A stretch of DNA of 64,000 bases, from the NCBI GenBank assembly GCA_963716005.1, contig OY970285.1, positions 2,170,001 to 2,234,000 of the forward strand, read 5' to 3'. The notes below the pieces were generated by a model, which was given only the letters and a program-made list of their open reading frames with translations, did not search any database and was not told where the DNA came from. This document shows, in pieces, positions 1 through 7,148 of this stretch. The position numbers and the translations under genes are program-made. Position 1 is the stretch's first letter. Every line of letters begins with the position of its first letter. The DNA comes from CAVRUF01 sp963716005. Its GTDB lineage: Bacteria > Actinomycetota > Thermoleophilia > Gaiellales > Gaiellaceae.

Positions 1-367
1 GGCGCTGCACCATCCGCGTCGCGATCCCGAACTCGCCGATCTCGAGGTCGGAGTCGGTCTCGAGCAGGACGCGCGGCGTCGAGAGGAGCGCGTAGCCCTC
101 GCGGCGAGCGTGCTCGGCGAGGTAGTCCGAGAGCTCGGTCACGAGCGCGTCAGGCGGCGGCAGGGCCTCCTTGTCGGCCGGCGAGAGGTAGAGGACGTAC
201 TCGTTCGGCACGTAGACGCGCGAGACCGAGACGGTCTTGTGCTCGTCCATCTCCCGCGCCAGCTTGCGCGCCAGCTCGACGGGCTGGACGTGCGAGCGGA
301 AGGCGCGTCCGAACGCGCCCTCGACGAGAGACTCGATGCGGTGCTCGATGCTGCGAAAGACACCCAT
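1..367 (-). CDS. FhaA-like DUF3662 protein (N-terminal part, cut by window edge)
   Basis: The reading frame starts at the ATG whose complement is at 365-367 and runs off the left edge, leaving about 122 residues. It begins MGVFRSIEHRIESLVEGAFG, and this pattern with the later PVELARKLAREMDEHKTV is the signature of the DUF3662 domain that precedes the FHA domain in actinobacterial FhaA. Such proteins read phosphothreonine signals from PknA/PknB-type kinases and act at the membrane in cell-wall and division control. The FHA domain itself lies outside the window. It follows the Ser/Thr kinase gene by 37 nt on the same strand, so kinase and phospho-reader are probably co-transcribed. Identity of the domain is clear; the role is inferred from the family. 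Confidence 0.8.
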   Translation of the reverse strand, partial: MGVFRSIEHRIESLVEGAFGRAFRSHVQPVELARKLAREMDEHKTVSVSRVYVPNEYVLYLSPADKEALPPPDALVTELSDYLAEHARREGYALLSTPRVLLETDSDLEIGEFGIATRMVQR

Positions 368-404
368 TCGATCCCAGGATTCTGCCTGTAACCGCTAGGA
401 GCCG

Positions 405-2069
405 TCACGCACTAACGATCGGCAGCGCAGCAGAGGTGGGGAGCTCCGACGCGGGCGTCTCGGCACGGCGGAACGCCGGTGCGGCGAGCCAGGCGACCGC
501 CGCCCAGATCCCCGGTAGGACGGCCGGGGCGCTCACCACGGCTCCGGCGGCGAGCGGCACGAGGAGCATCCCGGCGGCGAAGCCGGAGCCCCAGAACGCG
601 AGTCCCCAGAGCCCGTGCTGCTTGGCGATCGGCACGGTCAGCGTCGCGGCGGCGAGGACCGCGGCGACGAGGAAGAGCCCGGGCTGTGTGCCCAGGGCGC
701 TTGCGACAGCCCCCGCGGCGACGTCGGGCCGGGTCGTCTCCGCGAGGTCGAGCGTCGCGAGCTTCTCTCCGAACGGGAGGAGGCCGCCGGCGAGCGAGGC
801 GAAGGTCGCAGTGGCGAGGGTCGCCATGACGATCGTTGCGACCTGGCGCACGCGGTTGTCGACGCGCTGGAGCACGAGCGGCAGGAGGCCGATCGCGCCG
901 AACGGGGCCAGCGCGGGGCCGGCGAGGAAGAGGAAGCCGTCCGTGGGACGTGTCCAGAAGAGCACGAACCACGCTGTGGCCACGATCGCGTAGGCACCCG
1001 CGAGGCCGAGGGCGATGTTCCCCAGCGGAAGGATCGGCACGACAAGGGCGAGCGCGAACCCGAAGCGCGGCGAGCGCAGGGCGAGCGCACCGGCGAGGGC
1101 GCCGAGCACGAACGGCCAGCCGTTCGGGAAGAACGGGAGCACGAACGCGGCGACGCCGGCGAAGACGGCGGTGAGCCCCGCATGGACGGCCCGTCCTCGG
1201 AGCGACGTGAGCGAGGCGGCCGGCCGCGGGCGGCGCTGCGTCTCGGCGAAGGCCTCGCGCAGCGCGCGCGGGAGCTGCTTCGCGTGCGGGCGGCGCCGCG
1301 GATCGAGGTCGAGCATCCGGTCCACGAGCGTGCAGAGGTCGGCGGGAAGGTCGGGGCGCAGCGTCGCGAGCGGCTGCGCGCCTTCGCGGATGCGGCGCGC
1401 GGTCTCGATCGGCGAGGACGACGCGAACGGGTGCCAGCCTGCAAGCGCCTCCCAGAGGACGACGCCGGTGGCCCAGACGTCGGCCGCCGCCGTGGTCTGC
1501 CGGCCGGCGAGCCGCTCGGGCGACACGTAGGTCAGGGTTCCCGGCACGTCGCCGACTGCGGTGAGCGTCTCGGCTTCCTCCAGGTGCGCGAGCCCGAAGT
1601 CGAGGAGGCGGACGGAGATCGCGTCGCCCTCGTCGAGCATGACGTTCGCGGGCTTCACGTCGCGGTGGACGACGCGCTTCCCGTGCGCGTGCGCGAGCCC
1701 TTCGAGGATCTGCGCGGCGGCCTCGACGGCGTCGCGGTCGCTCATCTCGCCGGAGCCGAGCGCCTCGCGGAGCGTGCGGCCGCGGACGTACTCGTAGGCG
1801 ACATAGACGTGGTCGTCGTCACGGTCGAGGGCGAGCACGCGCAGGCAGCGCGGGTGGCGCAGGCGTGCGGCGGCGTCCACCTCGCGCTCGGCGCGGGCGG
1901 CGGCCTTGCCCTCGCGGCGAACGATCTTGAGCGCGACCTCGCGGTCCTCCTTCATGTCCTGCGCGAGCCAGACGGAGGCCGACCCGCCGCTTCCCAGCGG
2001 GCGCAACGGGCGGTAGCGGCCGAGGATCAGGCCGGGGTCCGAGGACGTCGAAGCGTGGGCAGCTCCCAT
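405..2069 (-). CDS. Serine/threonine protein kinase with polytopic C-terminal membrane region
   Basis: 554 residues from the ATG at 2069; an upstream in-frame ATG at 2141 would add 24 Arg/Cys-rich residues that look non-coding. The Hanks-type kinase domain fills roughly residues 18-275: glycine loop GSGGSASV (26-33), catalytic Lys in VALKI (48), HRDVKPAN (Asp about 137), DFG (Asp about 157) and the APE-equivalent SPER. After a basic linker comes a long hydrophobic half (about 300-545) with around eight predicted membrane segments, instead of the single helix plus PASTA repeats of PknB. All catalytic residues are present. The next gene downstream encodes an FhaA-type protein, suggesting a signalling pair. 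What the membrane half senses cannot be told. Confidence 0.85.
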   Translation of the reverse strand: MGAAHASTSSDPGLILGRYRPLRPLGSGGSASVWLAQDMKEDREVALKIVRREGKAAARAEREVDAAARLRHPRCLRVLALDRDDDHVYVAYEYVRGRTLREALGSGEMSDRDAVEAAAQILEGLAHAHGKRVVHRDVKPANVMLDEGDAISVRLLDFGLAHLEEAETLTAVGDVPGTLTYVSPERLAGRQTTAAADVWATGVVLWEALAGWHPFASSSPIETARRIREGAQPLATLRPDLPADLCTLVDRMLDLDPRRRPHAKQLPRALREAFAETQRRPRPAASLTSLRGRAVHAGLTAVFAGVAAFVLPFFPNGWPFVLGALAGALALRSPRFGFALALVVPILPLGNIALGLAGAYAIVATAWFVLFWTRPTDGFLFLAGPALAPFGAIGLLPLVLQRVDNRVRQVATIVMATLATATFASLAGGLLPFGEKLATLDLAETTRPDVAAGAVASALGTQPGLFLVAAVLAAATLTVPIAKQHGLWGLAFWGSGFAAGMLLVPLAAGAVVSAPAVLPGIWAAVAWLAAPAFRRAETPASELPTSAALPIVSA

Positions 2070-2132
2070 GGAGGCGCTCTTGCACGCCCGGCGGTGAACT
2101 CCTCCCATGGCGGTTCCGGACGGGCCCGGTGT

Positions 2133-2138
2133 TAGACT
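2133..2138 (+). promoter_or_regulatory. Extended -10-like element TGTTAGACT
   Basis: TAGACT preceded by TGT lies 29 nt before the GTG of the membrane protein at 2168. No convincing -35 is seen, as expected for an extended -10 promoter. Transcription from here would include the short hairpin and T-run at 2145-2164. Confidence 0.4.
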
Positions 2139-2144
2139 CACCGC

Positions 2145-2164
2145 GGCTTCTCAAGCCTTTTTTT
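2145..2164 (+). terminator. Short hairpin plus T7 tract ahead of a start codon (attenuator-like)
   Basis: Arms GGCTT (2145-2149) and AAGCC (2153-2157) enclose a 3-nt loop and are followed by seven T residues (2158-2164), only 3 nt before the GTG at 2168. The stem is short, so termination efficiency is doubtful, but the position between a -10-like element and the start codon is suggestive. No Shine-Dalgarno is present. Confidence 0.35.
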
Positions 2165-2167
2165 ATT

Positions 2168-3307
2168 GTGTCCGAGCGTGAGCAGAACGATCCCGACGGC
2201 ATCGATTTCGACTTTTTCGACGATGCGCCGACGGCAGACGGCCTGCGTGACCAGGCACCGCCGCGGCGCGGTCCCCGGATCCCGCAGCGACCGCCCGGAT
2301 CGAACGCTCCGCTGCTTCGCCTCGCGGCGCTGATCGCCGGCGCGATCCTCCTCGTCGTCGTCCTCGTCCTCTGGGTGAACGCCTGCCGTTCCGACCAGAA
2401 GAACGCCGAGTACGAGGACTACATGGCCGACGTCCAGAAGATCGGCGCCGACTCGGCCCAGGTCGGCAAGGACCTGAACGCGCTCATCTTTTCCTCGGGG
2501 ACGCAGCTCGAGGATCTCCAGACGCAACTCGACGGCCTGCGCGAGACGCAGAGCCAGACGGTCGAGCGCGCCGAGGCGCTCGATCCGCCCGGGCCGCTGC
2601 GCGAGCAGCACCAGGACATGATCAAGGCGCTCCAGCTCCGCGTCAGCGGTCTGAACGGCCTCGCGAGCGCGTTCGGCCAGATCACCGGCGCCGAGAACGC
2701 GGACGAGACCGGCACGCTGCTCGCGCAGCAGTCGGCCCGCCTGATCGCGAGCGACGTGAACTGGGAGGACTTCTTCGAGGCACCGGCCAAGCAGGTGATG
2801 GACGAGCAGGGCGTGAGCGGCGTCGCGGTTCCGCCGTCCGACTTCGTTACGAACGCCGAGCTCGGCAGCCCGACCTCATGGAAGCTCGTCGTCGAGCGGC
2901 TCACGCAGCCGCCGGGCGAGGGCGGGGGCGGCCTGCGCGGCAACCGGGTCGCCGGCGTGCGCATCCAGCCGGGCGACACGGCGCTGAAGCCGCAGCCCGA
3001 GGAGAACACGGTCACGACCTCGGACGATCTCGCCATCGAGGTGCTCGTCGAGAACTCCGGCGACAGCCAGGAGACGCAGATCAAGGTCACGCTGACGATC
3101 CAGCAGGCGCCCGACCCGCTGACCGGCACGCAGACGATCCAGTCGATCAATCCGGGCGACACGAAGTCGGTTACGTTCCAGATGAGCGACCTCGGCACGC
3201 CCGCCCTCGCGACCCGGACGATCCTGAAGGTCACCATCGAGCCCGTCGACGGCGAGACGAACACGAGCAACAACGTCGCCGAGTACGTCGTCTTCTTCTC
3301 GCTCTGA
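2168..3307 (+). CDS. Single-span membrane protein with coiled-coil and CARDB-like outer region
   Basis: 379 residues from GTG 2168. The alternative ATG at 2129 adds 13 residues across the T-run and is unlikely. An acidic, Pro-rich cytoplasmic N-terminus (about 50 residues) is followed by one strong membrane helix (LAALIAGAILLVVVLVLW) and a long extracytoplasmic part. That part starts with a heptad-like helical stretch rich in Gln/Leu (about 75-185) and ends with a beta-rich domain containing LAIEVLVENSGDSQETQIKV, the pattern of CARDB/NPCBM-associated adhesion folds. It is divergent from the Ser/Thr kinase and 9 nt upstream of the DUF4446 gene, so it may belong to an envelope-signalling set. 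No specific function recognised. Confidence 0.75.
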   Translation: MSEREQNDPDGIDFDFFDDAPTADGLRDQAPPRRGPRIPQRPPGSNAPLLRLAALIAGAILLVVVLVLWVNACRSDQKNAEYEDYMADVQKIGADSAQVGKDLNALIFSSGTQLEDLQTQLDGLRETQSQTVERAEALDPPGPLREQHQDMIKALQLRVSGLNGLASAFGQITGAENADETGTLLAQQSARLIASDVNWEDFFEAPAKQVMDEQGVSGVAVPPSDFVTNAELGSPTSWKLVVERLTQPPGEGGGGLRGNRVAGVRIQPGDTALKPQPEENTVTTSDDLAIEVLVENSGDSQETQIKVTLTIQQAPDPLTGTQTIQSINPGDTKSVTFQMSDLGTPALATRTILKVTIEPVDGETNTSNNVAEYVVFFSL

Positions 3308-3316
3308 TCCCTGCCA

Positions 3317-3799
3317 GTGTCTGACGCAGCACTCCAGATCCTCGCGATCGCCGCACTGTCGGTGGCCGCGATCTCGCTCGTCGTCTCGCTGACCCTCTTC
3401 CTGAAGCTGCGCCGCATCCGCACCGCGCAGACCGTGTTGCTCGGAAGCGGCAAGGACGATCTCGTCGACTTCGCCGTCTCGCTCCAGACGCGCATCGACG
3501 ACGTCCACCGGGCAGTCGACGAGGTCGCGCTCGCGCTCACGCGCGTGGACAAGCGGATCGACGGCTGCCTCTCGAACACGTCGATCGTGCGGTATGACGC
3601 CTACGAGGACGCGGGAGGCCACCAGTCCGCGTCGCTCGCCTTCCTCGACGCGTCGCGAAACGGGCTCGTCGTCACTGCGATCCAGGGGCGCGACTACGCG
3701 CGGATCTACGCGAAGGAGATCGACCGCGGACGCTCGTCCGTGACGCTCTCCCCCGAGGAGCAGGACGCCGTCGACCGCGCGATGGCGGCAACGCCGTAA
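3317..3799 (+). CDS. DUF4446 family membrane-anchored protein
   Basis: 160 residues from GTG 3317. One N-terminal membrane helix (about 6-30) is followed by a helical linker and a C-terminal region with SIVRYDAYEDAGGHQSASLA, the hallmark of DUF4446, a family widespread in Gram-positive bacteria with no known biochemical role. The length matches the family. It lies 9 nt after the preceding membrane-protein gene and is probably co-transcribed with it. Confidence 0.8.
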   Translation: MSDAALQILAIAALSVAAISLVVSLTLFLKLRRIRTAQTVLLGSGKDDLVDFAVSLQTRIDDVHRAVDEVALALTRVDKRIDGCLSNTSIVRYDAYEDAGGHQSASLAFLDASRNGLVVTAIQGRDYARIYAKEIDRGRSSVTLSPEEQDAVDRAMAATP

Positions 3800-3815
3800 C
3801 GGGCTTCGGCGCCGC

Positions 3816-3821
3816 TACGAT
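3816..3821 (+). promoter_or_regulatory. -10-like TACGAT, 9 nt before the HNH start
   Basis: TACGAT ends 9 nt upstream of ATG 3831; no Shine-Dalgarno lies between, fitting a leaderless transcript. Confidence 0.45.
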
Positions 3822-3830
3822 TTCGGCGCA

Positions 3831-4334
3831 ATGAGCCACGTCCTCGTCCTCAACGCGAGCTACGAGCCGCTGAACGTCACGAGCGTTCGGCGCGCGCACG
3901 TGCTCATCTACAAGGGGAAGGCCGAGGTGATCGAGAAGCTCGGCAAGCCGCTCCGCTCGGCCGCGACCGACCATGTCTGGCCGCACGTCATTCGGCTCCT
4001 CAGCTACGTTCGCGTGCCCAAGTCGGTGCAGCGGAAGATCTCGCGCCGGGCGCTCTTCGCTCGCGACAACTGGAAGTGCCAGTACTGCGGGACGGAGGCG
4101 GGGAAGCTCACCCTCGACCACGTGGTGCCTCGAAGCCGAGGGGGCGAGTCGATCTGGGAGAACGTGGTCGCCTCGTGCGCGCCGTGCAACCTCCGCAAGG
4201 GCAACCGGACGATCGAGGAGGCCGGCATGCGGCTCGCCTCTCCTCCGCGCCGGCCCGCTCCGACGCTGTTCGTGACGCTCTCGGCGCCGCGGATTCCGGA
4301 CGCCTGGGATCGCTACCTGGCCGCGTTTTCGTAG
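3831..4334 (+). CDS. HNH endonuclease family protein
   Basis: 167 residues. The N-terminal half (LVLNASYEPLNVTSVRRAHV) is the usual lead-in of a chromosomal HNH family found across actinobacteria. The HNH core runs from about residue 80: paired Cys C83/C86 (CQYC) and C116/C119 bind structural zinc, DH at 96-97 gives the first His, and N111 the central Asn, so the metal-binding and catalytic pattern is intact. These stand-alone HNH proteins are not tied to a mobile element here; substrate unknown. It stands alone between the DUF4446 gene and the glnA leader. Confidence 0.85.
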   Translation: MSHVLVLNASYEPLNVTSVRRAHVLIYKGKAEVIEKLGKPLRSAATDHVWPHVIRLLSYVRVPKSVQRKISRRALFARDNWKCQYCGTEAGKLTLDHVVPRSRGGESIWENVVASCAPCNLRKGNRTIEEAGMRLASPPRRPAPTLFVTLSAPRIPDAWDRYLAAFS

Positions 4335-4490
4335 CGCCCGCCGTGTCCGCGCGAAATCGGTGCACGATCGGCACAGACGTGTGCGCTCCCCGGCGCTACG
4401 TTCTTGGTGGGTGGCGGGTGGAGGGCACCGCCCCTCCCATGAACGGATGGGGCGAAGGGTTGAAGGGGACATGTCCGCCGCCGACGAGGG
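4335..4490. other. Intergenic region between HNH gene and glnA promoter
   Basis: About 155 nt without an ORF. It contains one local inverted repeat: GGAGGG at 4420-4425 and CCCTCC at 4432-4437 around a 6-nt loop. No tRNA or known riboswitch core was recognised. Confidence 0.5.
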
Positions 4491-4519
4491 TTGAGGCCGT
4501 CCTCGGACTTCGCTACTCT
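4491..4519 (+). promoter_or_regulatory. Sigma-70-type promoter for glnA
   Basis: TTGAGG at 4491-4496 and TACTCT at 4514-4519 are separated by 17 nt, the optimal spacing. Transcription would begin near 4526, giving a leader of about 68 nt before ATG 4594 that contains two overlapping hairpins. Confidence 0.6.
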
Positions 4520-4532
4520 CAGACCAGTTGTT

Positions 4533-4573
4533 GAGGCGACGAAGCCTCGGGCTCAGACGGCCCGGGGCTTTTT
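4533..4573 (+). promoter_or_regulatory. Leader with mutually exclusive hairpins and a T-run upstream of glnA (candidate attenuator)
   Basis: Hairpin 1: GAGGC (4533-4537) pairs with GCCTC (4544-4548) around the hexaloop GACGAA. Hairpin 2: GCCTCGGGC (4544-4552) pairs with GCCCGGGGC (4560-4568) around a 7-nt loop with one G-U pair, then TTTTT (4569-4573). The two hairpins share 4544-4548, so forming one blocks the other, as in antiterminator/terminator switches. Hairpin 2 looks like an intrinsic terminator placed 20 nt before the glnA start. The regulator is not visible in the sequence; an ANTAR protein is encoded 4 kb away, but the loops do not match the published ANTAR-target rule (A at loop position 1, G at 4). 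Confidence 0.55.
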
Positions 4574-4593
4574 GCGTTTAAGGGAGGCGGGTC

Positions 4594-5961
4594 ATGACGA
4601 TGGTCGAAAACGAGCGCGATGCAGGAAGGGCGACGAGCGATCCGGCAGCACGCCGAGACGTCCTGAAGCGGGTCGAGAAGGAGAACGTCCGGTTCATCCA
4701 CCTTTGGTTCACCGATCTCGAGGGGCACCTGAAGAGCTTCTCGATCACTCCGTACGAGCTCGAGGACGCCCTCGATGACGGCATGGGCTTCGACGGCTCG
4801 TCCGTCACCGGCTTCAACCGGATCGAGGAGAGCGACATGGTCGCCATCCCGGATCCGGAGACGTTCCAGCTCATGCCGAACGGCGACACGACGGTCGCGC
4901 GGATGATCTGCGACATCGTCACGCCCGACGGGAAGCCGTACGCCGGCGACCCGCGCTACGTCCTGAAGCTCGCGATCGAGCGCATGCAGTCGATGGGCTT
5001 CGACACGTTCAACGTCGGCCCCGAGCTCGAGTACTTCCTCTTCGAGGACGACAAGGGCACCGTCCCGCTCGACGAGGGCGGCTACTTCGCGATGACCGCG
5101 CTCGACGCGGCCTGGGAGCTCCGCAACGAGACGATCACCGCGCTCGAGTCGATGGGCATCCCGATCGAGTACGTCCACCACGAGGTCGGCCCGTCCCAGC
5201 ACGAGATCGACATGCGCTACTCGAACGCGCTCGACATGGCCGATCACACGATCACCTACCGCCTGGTGGTCAAGGAGATCGCCAAGAAGGCGGGCTACCA
5301 CGCCACCTTCATGCCGAAGCCGCTGTTCGGCGAGAACGGCTCGGGCATGCACACGCACATGTCGCTCTTCAACGGGGACAAGAACGCGTTCTACGACGCC
5401 GACGACGAGTGGAACCTCTCCGAGGTCGGCAAGGCGTTCATCGCCGGGCAGCTCCAGCACGCCCGCGAGATCTCGGCCGTGTTCGCGCAGTGGGTCAACT
5501 CGTACAAGCGGCTCGTGCCCGGCTACGAGGCGCCCGTCTACGTCGCCTGGTCGCGCCGCAACCGCTCGGCGCTCATCCGCATCCCGCTCTACAAGCCGGG
5601 CAAGGAGCAGGCGACCCGGGCGGAGATCCGCTGCCCCGACCCGGCCTGCAACCCGTACCTGACCTTCGCCGCGCTCCTCCACGCGGGCCTCGAAGGAATC
5701 GAGAAGGGCTACGAGCTGCCGGCTCCGATGGAGCAGAACCTCTACAACCTGACCGCCGAAGACCGCCGCGAGCGCGGCATCGTCGCTCTCCCCGAGACGC
5801 TCGGCGAGGCGATCGACGAGCTGGCCACGTCCGAGCTCGCCCGGCGCGCGCTGGGCCAGCACATCTTCGACGCCTACGTGAAGATCAAGCGCAAGGAGTG
5901 GGACGAGTACCGCATCCAGCTCACTCCCTGGGAGATGGAGAAGTACCTGAGCGTCCTCTAG
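4594..5961 (+). CDS. glnA: Glutamine synthetase, type I (alpha-like)
   Basis: 455 residues from ATG 4594, with AGGGAGG 7 nt upstream. It makes glutamine from glutamate, ammonia and ATP in the cytoplasm. GS motifs are all present: DGSSVTGF near residue 69, GPELEYFLF and EVGPSQHEID (metal-binding Glu), NGSGMHTHMSLF, and RCPDPACNPYLTFAALL. The end KEWDEYRIQLTPWEMEKYL and the lack of the roughly 25-residue GSI-beta insertion place it with the shorter GSI-alpha forms of Gram-positives, which are normally controlled by feedback and repressors rather than adenylylation. It has its own promoter, a hairpin leader and a strong terminator, so it is a single-gene unit. Confidence 0.97.
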   Translation: MTMVENERDAGRATSDPAARRDVLKRVEKENVRFIHLWFTDLEGHLKSFSITPYELEDALDDGMGFDGSSVTGFNRIEESDMVAIPDPETFQLMPNGDTTVARMICDIVTPDGKPYAGDPRYVLKLAIERMQSMGFDTFNVGPELEYFLFEDDKGTVPLDEGGYFAMTALDAAWELRNETITALESMGIPIEYVHHEVGPSQHEIDMRYSNALDMADHTITYRLVVKEIAKKAGYHATFMPKPLFGENGSGMHTHMSLFNGDKNAFYDADDEWNLSEVGKAFIAGQLQHAREISAVFAQWVNSYKRLVPGYEAPVYVAWSRRNRSALIRIPLYKPGKEQATRAEIRCPDPACNPYLTFAALLHAGLEGIEKGYELPAPMEQNLYNLTAEDRRERGIVALPETLGEAIDELATSELARRALGQHIFDAYVKIKRKEWDEYRIQLTPWEMEKYLSVL

Positions 5962-5981
5962 GACGTCTTGCCTAGGCACTG

Positions 5982-6016
5982 CGGGCCGTCCCTCGGGGCG
6001 GCCCGTTTCTTGCTTT
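5982..6016 (+). terminator. Intrinsic terminator of glnA
   Basis: CGGGCCG (5982-5988) and CGGCCCG (5999-6005) form a perfect 7-bp stem with a 10-nt loop, followed by TTTCTTGCTTT. Confidence 0.8.
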
Positions 6017-6025
6017 CGGACTCGG

Positions 6026-6053
6026 TTGAATCGAAGGCGCCCGCCGTTATAGA
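6026..6053 (+). promoter_or_regulatory. Strong-looking promoter with no gene downstream
   Basis: TTGAAT (6026-6031) and TATAGA (6048-6053), 16 nt apart, directly after the glnA terminator and pointing right. The next + strand gene starts 1.1 kb away, with two minus-strand genes between. Confidence 0.5.
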
Positions 6054-6059
6054 GTCGTC

Positions 6060-6140
6060 CCAAGTCCGCGTGTCCCGAGCGAAGTGCGGGCTTGACTGAC
6101 GGCCGACTGCGAGCTGCCTCTGGGTGGCTCGCTGTCGTTA
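6060..6140 (+). ncRNA. Candidate small structured RNA
   Basis: Downstream of the orphan promoter the sequence can fold into two hairpins. Stem 1 pairs 6061-6069 with 6086-6094 (9 bp, one G-U). Stem 2 pairs 6104-6114 with 6127-6137 (10 pairs and one T-T mismatch). No T-run terminator was found, so the 3' end is unknown. It may also be a 3' structure for the minus-strand gene ending at 6149. Not a recognised RNA family. Confidence 0.3.
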
Positions 6141-6148
6141 ACGGGCGG

Positions 6149-6624
6149 TTAGGTGGGCTTGGCGCCCATCGCCCACACGGCGATGAGGTACACGACGAAG
6201 AGCAGTGTCGCGAGCACGGTCGTGATCTTGCCCATGGTTCCCATGGTTCCGCCGTCCTTGCGCAGCTTCCGCGCGGAGAGGCCGCCGAGGACGATCGCGA
6301 TCAGGAGGAGGAGCGCGCCCGGCTCGGCCGCGATGAAGCCGATCCCGATCCAGGTCGGGTCCGTTTCGGTATCGCCGAACTCCTTCTCGTAGATCCAGCC
6401 TGCGCCGACGCGCATGATGATCCAGGCCGGCAGCGCGACGTAGAGCAGGCTCTTGAAGGCCAGGCGCGCGTACGAGAGCGAATCGGTGGCCGTCTTGCTG
6501 CTCCAGCCCGCGTAGAGCACGAGCATGGACGTCATGAGCGCGCCGATGAGCAGGAACGCGCCGAGCACGTGCGTGAAGAGCGCGAGGTTCAGTCGTCCGG
6601 GCGGATGGCGGCGAGAACGCTCAT
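6149..6624 (-). CDS. DUF2269-like integral membrane protein (one frame change near 6580)
   Basis: Four membrane segments are predicted in about 158 residues. The upstream gene ends in TGA overlapping an ATG (complement 6622-6624), and translation from it gives MSVLAAIRPDD and then a stop. One reading-frame step later the sequence continues LNLALFTHVLGAFLLIGAL through to the end. The joined product looks natural, so a missing base near 6589-6591 is likely; without it, translation would need to start at GTG 6568. It pairs with the next upstream membrane gene and is similar in layout. Function unknown. Confidence 0.6.
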
Positions 6625-7103
6625 GCGCCGGGCTTCCAGATCATGTCGATGAGGATGAGCAGGACGAGCGCGCAGGTGACGAGGTGGAGCCAGAGTCCCG
6701 AGCTTCCGCGCATGAGCGCTCCGAGCTCGGCGTCGGGCGCATCATTGCCGGCCGCGATGAGCTCCTGCGCACGCACGCCGGCGGCGGTGTAGGCCTTCCC
6801 GCTTCGCCCGCCTGCCGCCATCGCGATCGCCCAGAGGACGATGGCGGCGATCACCCAGCCGTCCCAGACCTCGTACGCGTCGATGTCGATCGCGAGCCAG
6901 ATCCCGAAGATGAGCGTACCGAGCGACCCGATCCCGATGACGATGCTTCCGGTCTTCGAGATCGACATCATCCGAGCGGCGCTCGACGGGACGTCGGCCG
7001 TCTTCCAGCCCGAGATGATCAGGCTGCTGAACAGGACGAGCGCCGCGACGAGCAACGCGGCCGCAATCAGATGGAGCGCCAGGATCCAGTCGGTGAGTTC
7101 CAT
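6621..7103 (-). CDS. DUF2269-type integral membrane protein
   Basis: 160 residues with four hydrophobic helices. The opening MELTDWILALHLIAAALLVA and a conserved His in the first helix fit DUF2269, a family of predicted membrane proteins sometimes suspected of redox roles. Its stop overlaps the start of the next membrane gene (ATGA), so the two probably form one unit. TAAGGT on the minus strand (7113-7118) is 9 nt before the ATG. Confidence 0.7.
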   Translation of the reverse strand: MELTDWILALHLIAAALLVAALVLFSSLIISGWKTADVPSSAARMMSISKTGSIVIGIGSLGTLIFGIWLAIDIDAYEVWDGWVIAAIVLWAIAMAAGGRSGKAYTAAGVRAQELIAAGNDAPDAELGALMRGSSGLWLHLVTCALVLLILIDMIWKPGA

Positions 7104-7112
7104 CGGGGCGCC

Positions 7113-7118
7113 ACCTTA
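7113..7118 (-). promoter_or_regulatory. -10-like TAAGGT for the DUF2269 pair
   Basis: Minus-strand TAAGGT ends 9 nt before the ATG at 7103. Confidence 0.35.
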
Positions 7119-7136
7119 ACTCAGATCGCCGCGACC

Positions 7137-7142
7137 TACAAT
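7137..7142 (+). promoter_or_regulatory. -10-like TACAAT, 6 nt before the kinase start
   Basis: Near-consensus TACAAT ends 6 nt before ATG 7149; no room for a Shine-Dalgarno, so translation is probably leaderless. Confidence 0.55.
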
Positions 7143-7148
7143 CGGGCG

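Noticed and set aside
615..2135. Long + strand open frame of about 500 codons
   Set aside because: Glu/Arg-rich low-complexity translation, fully antisense to the kinase gene, which has all its motifs; a usual artefact of GC-rich DNA.
4420..4437. Inverted repeat GGAGGG/CCCTCC upstream of glnA promoter as a regulator site
   Set aside because: Short and purine/pyrimidine biased in GC-rich DNA; no second copy was found, so chance is likely.
4533..4568. glnA leader hairpins as a canonical ANTAR target
   Set aside because: The hexaloop lacks A at position 1 and the second loop has seven bases, so the published two-hexaloop rule is not met; kept only as a hypothesis.
4519..6063. Minus-strand open frame of 514 codons opposite glnA
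   Set aside because: No recognisable domain, composition dominated by Arg/Val/Glu; glnA on the + strand explains the region.
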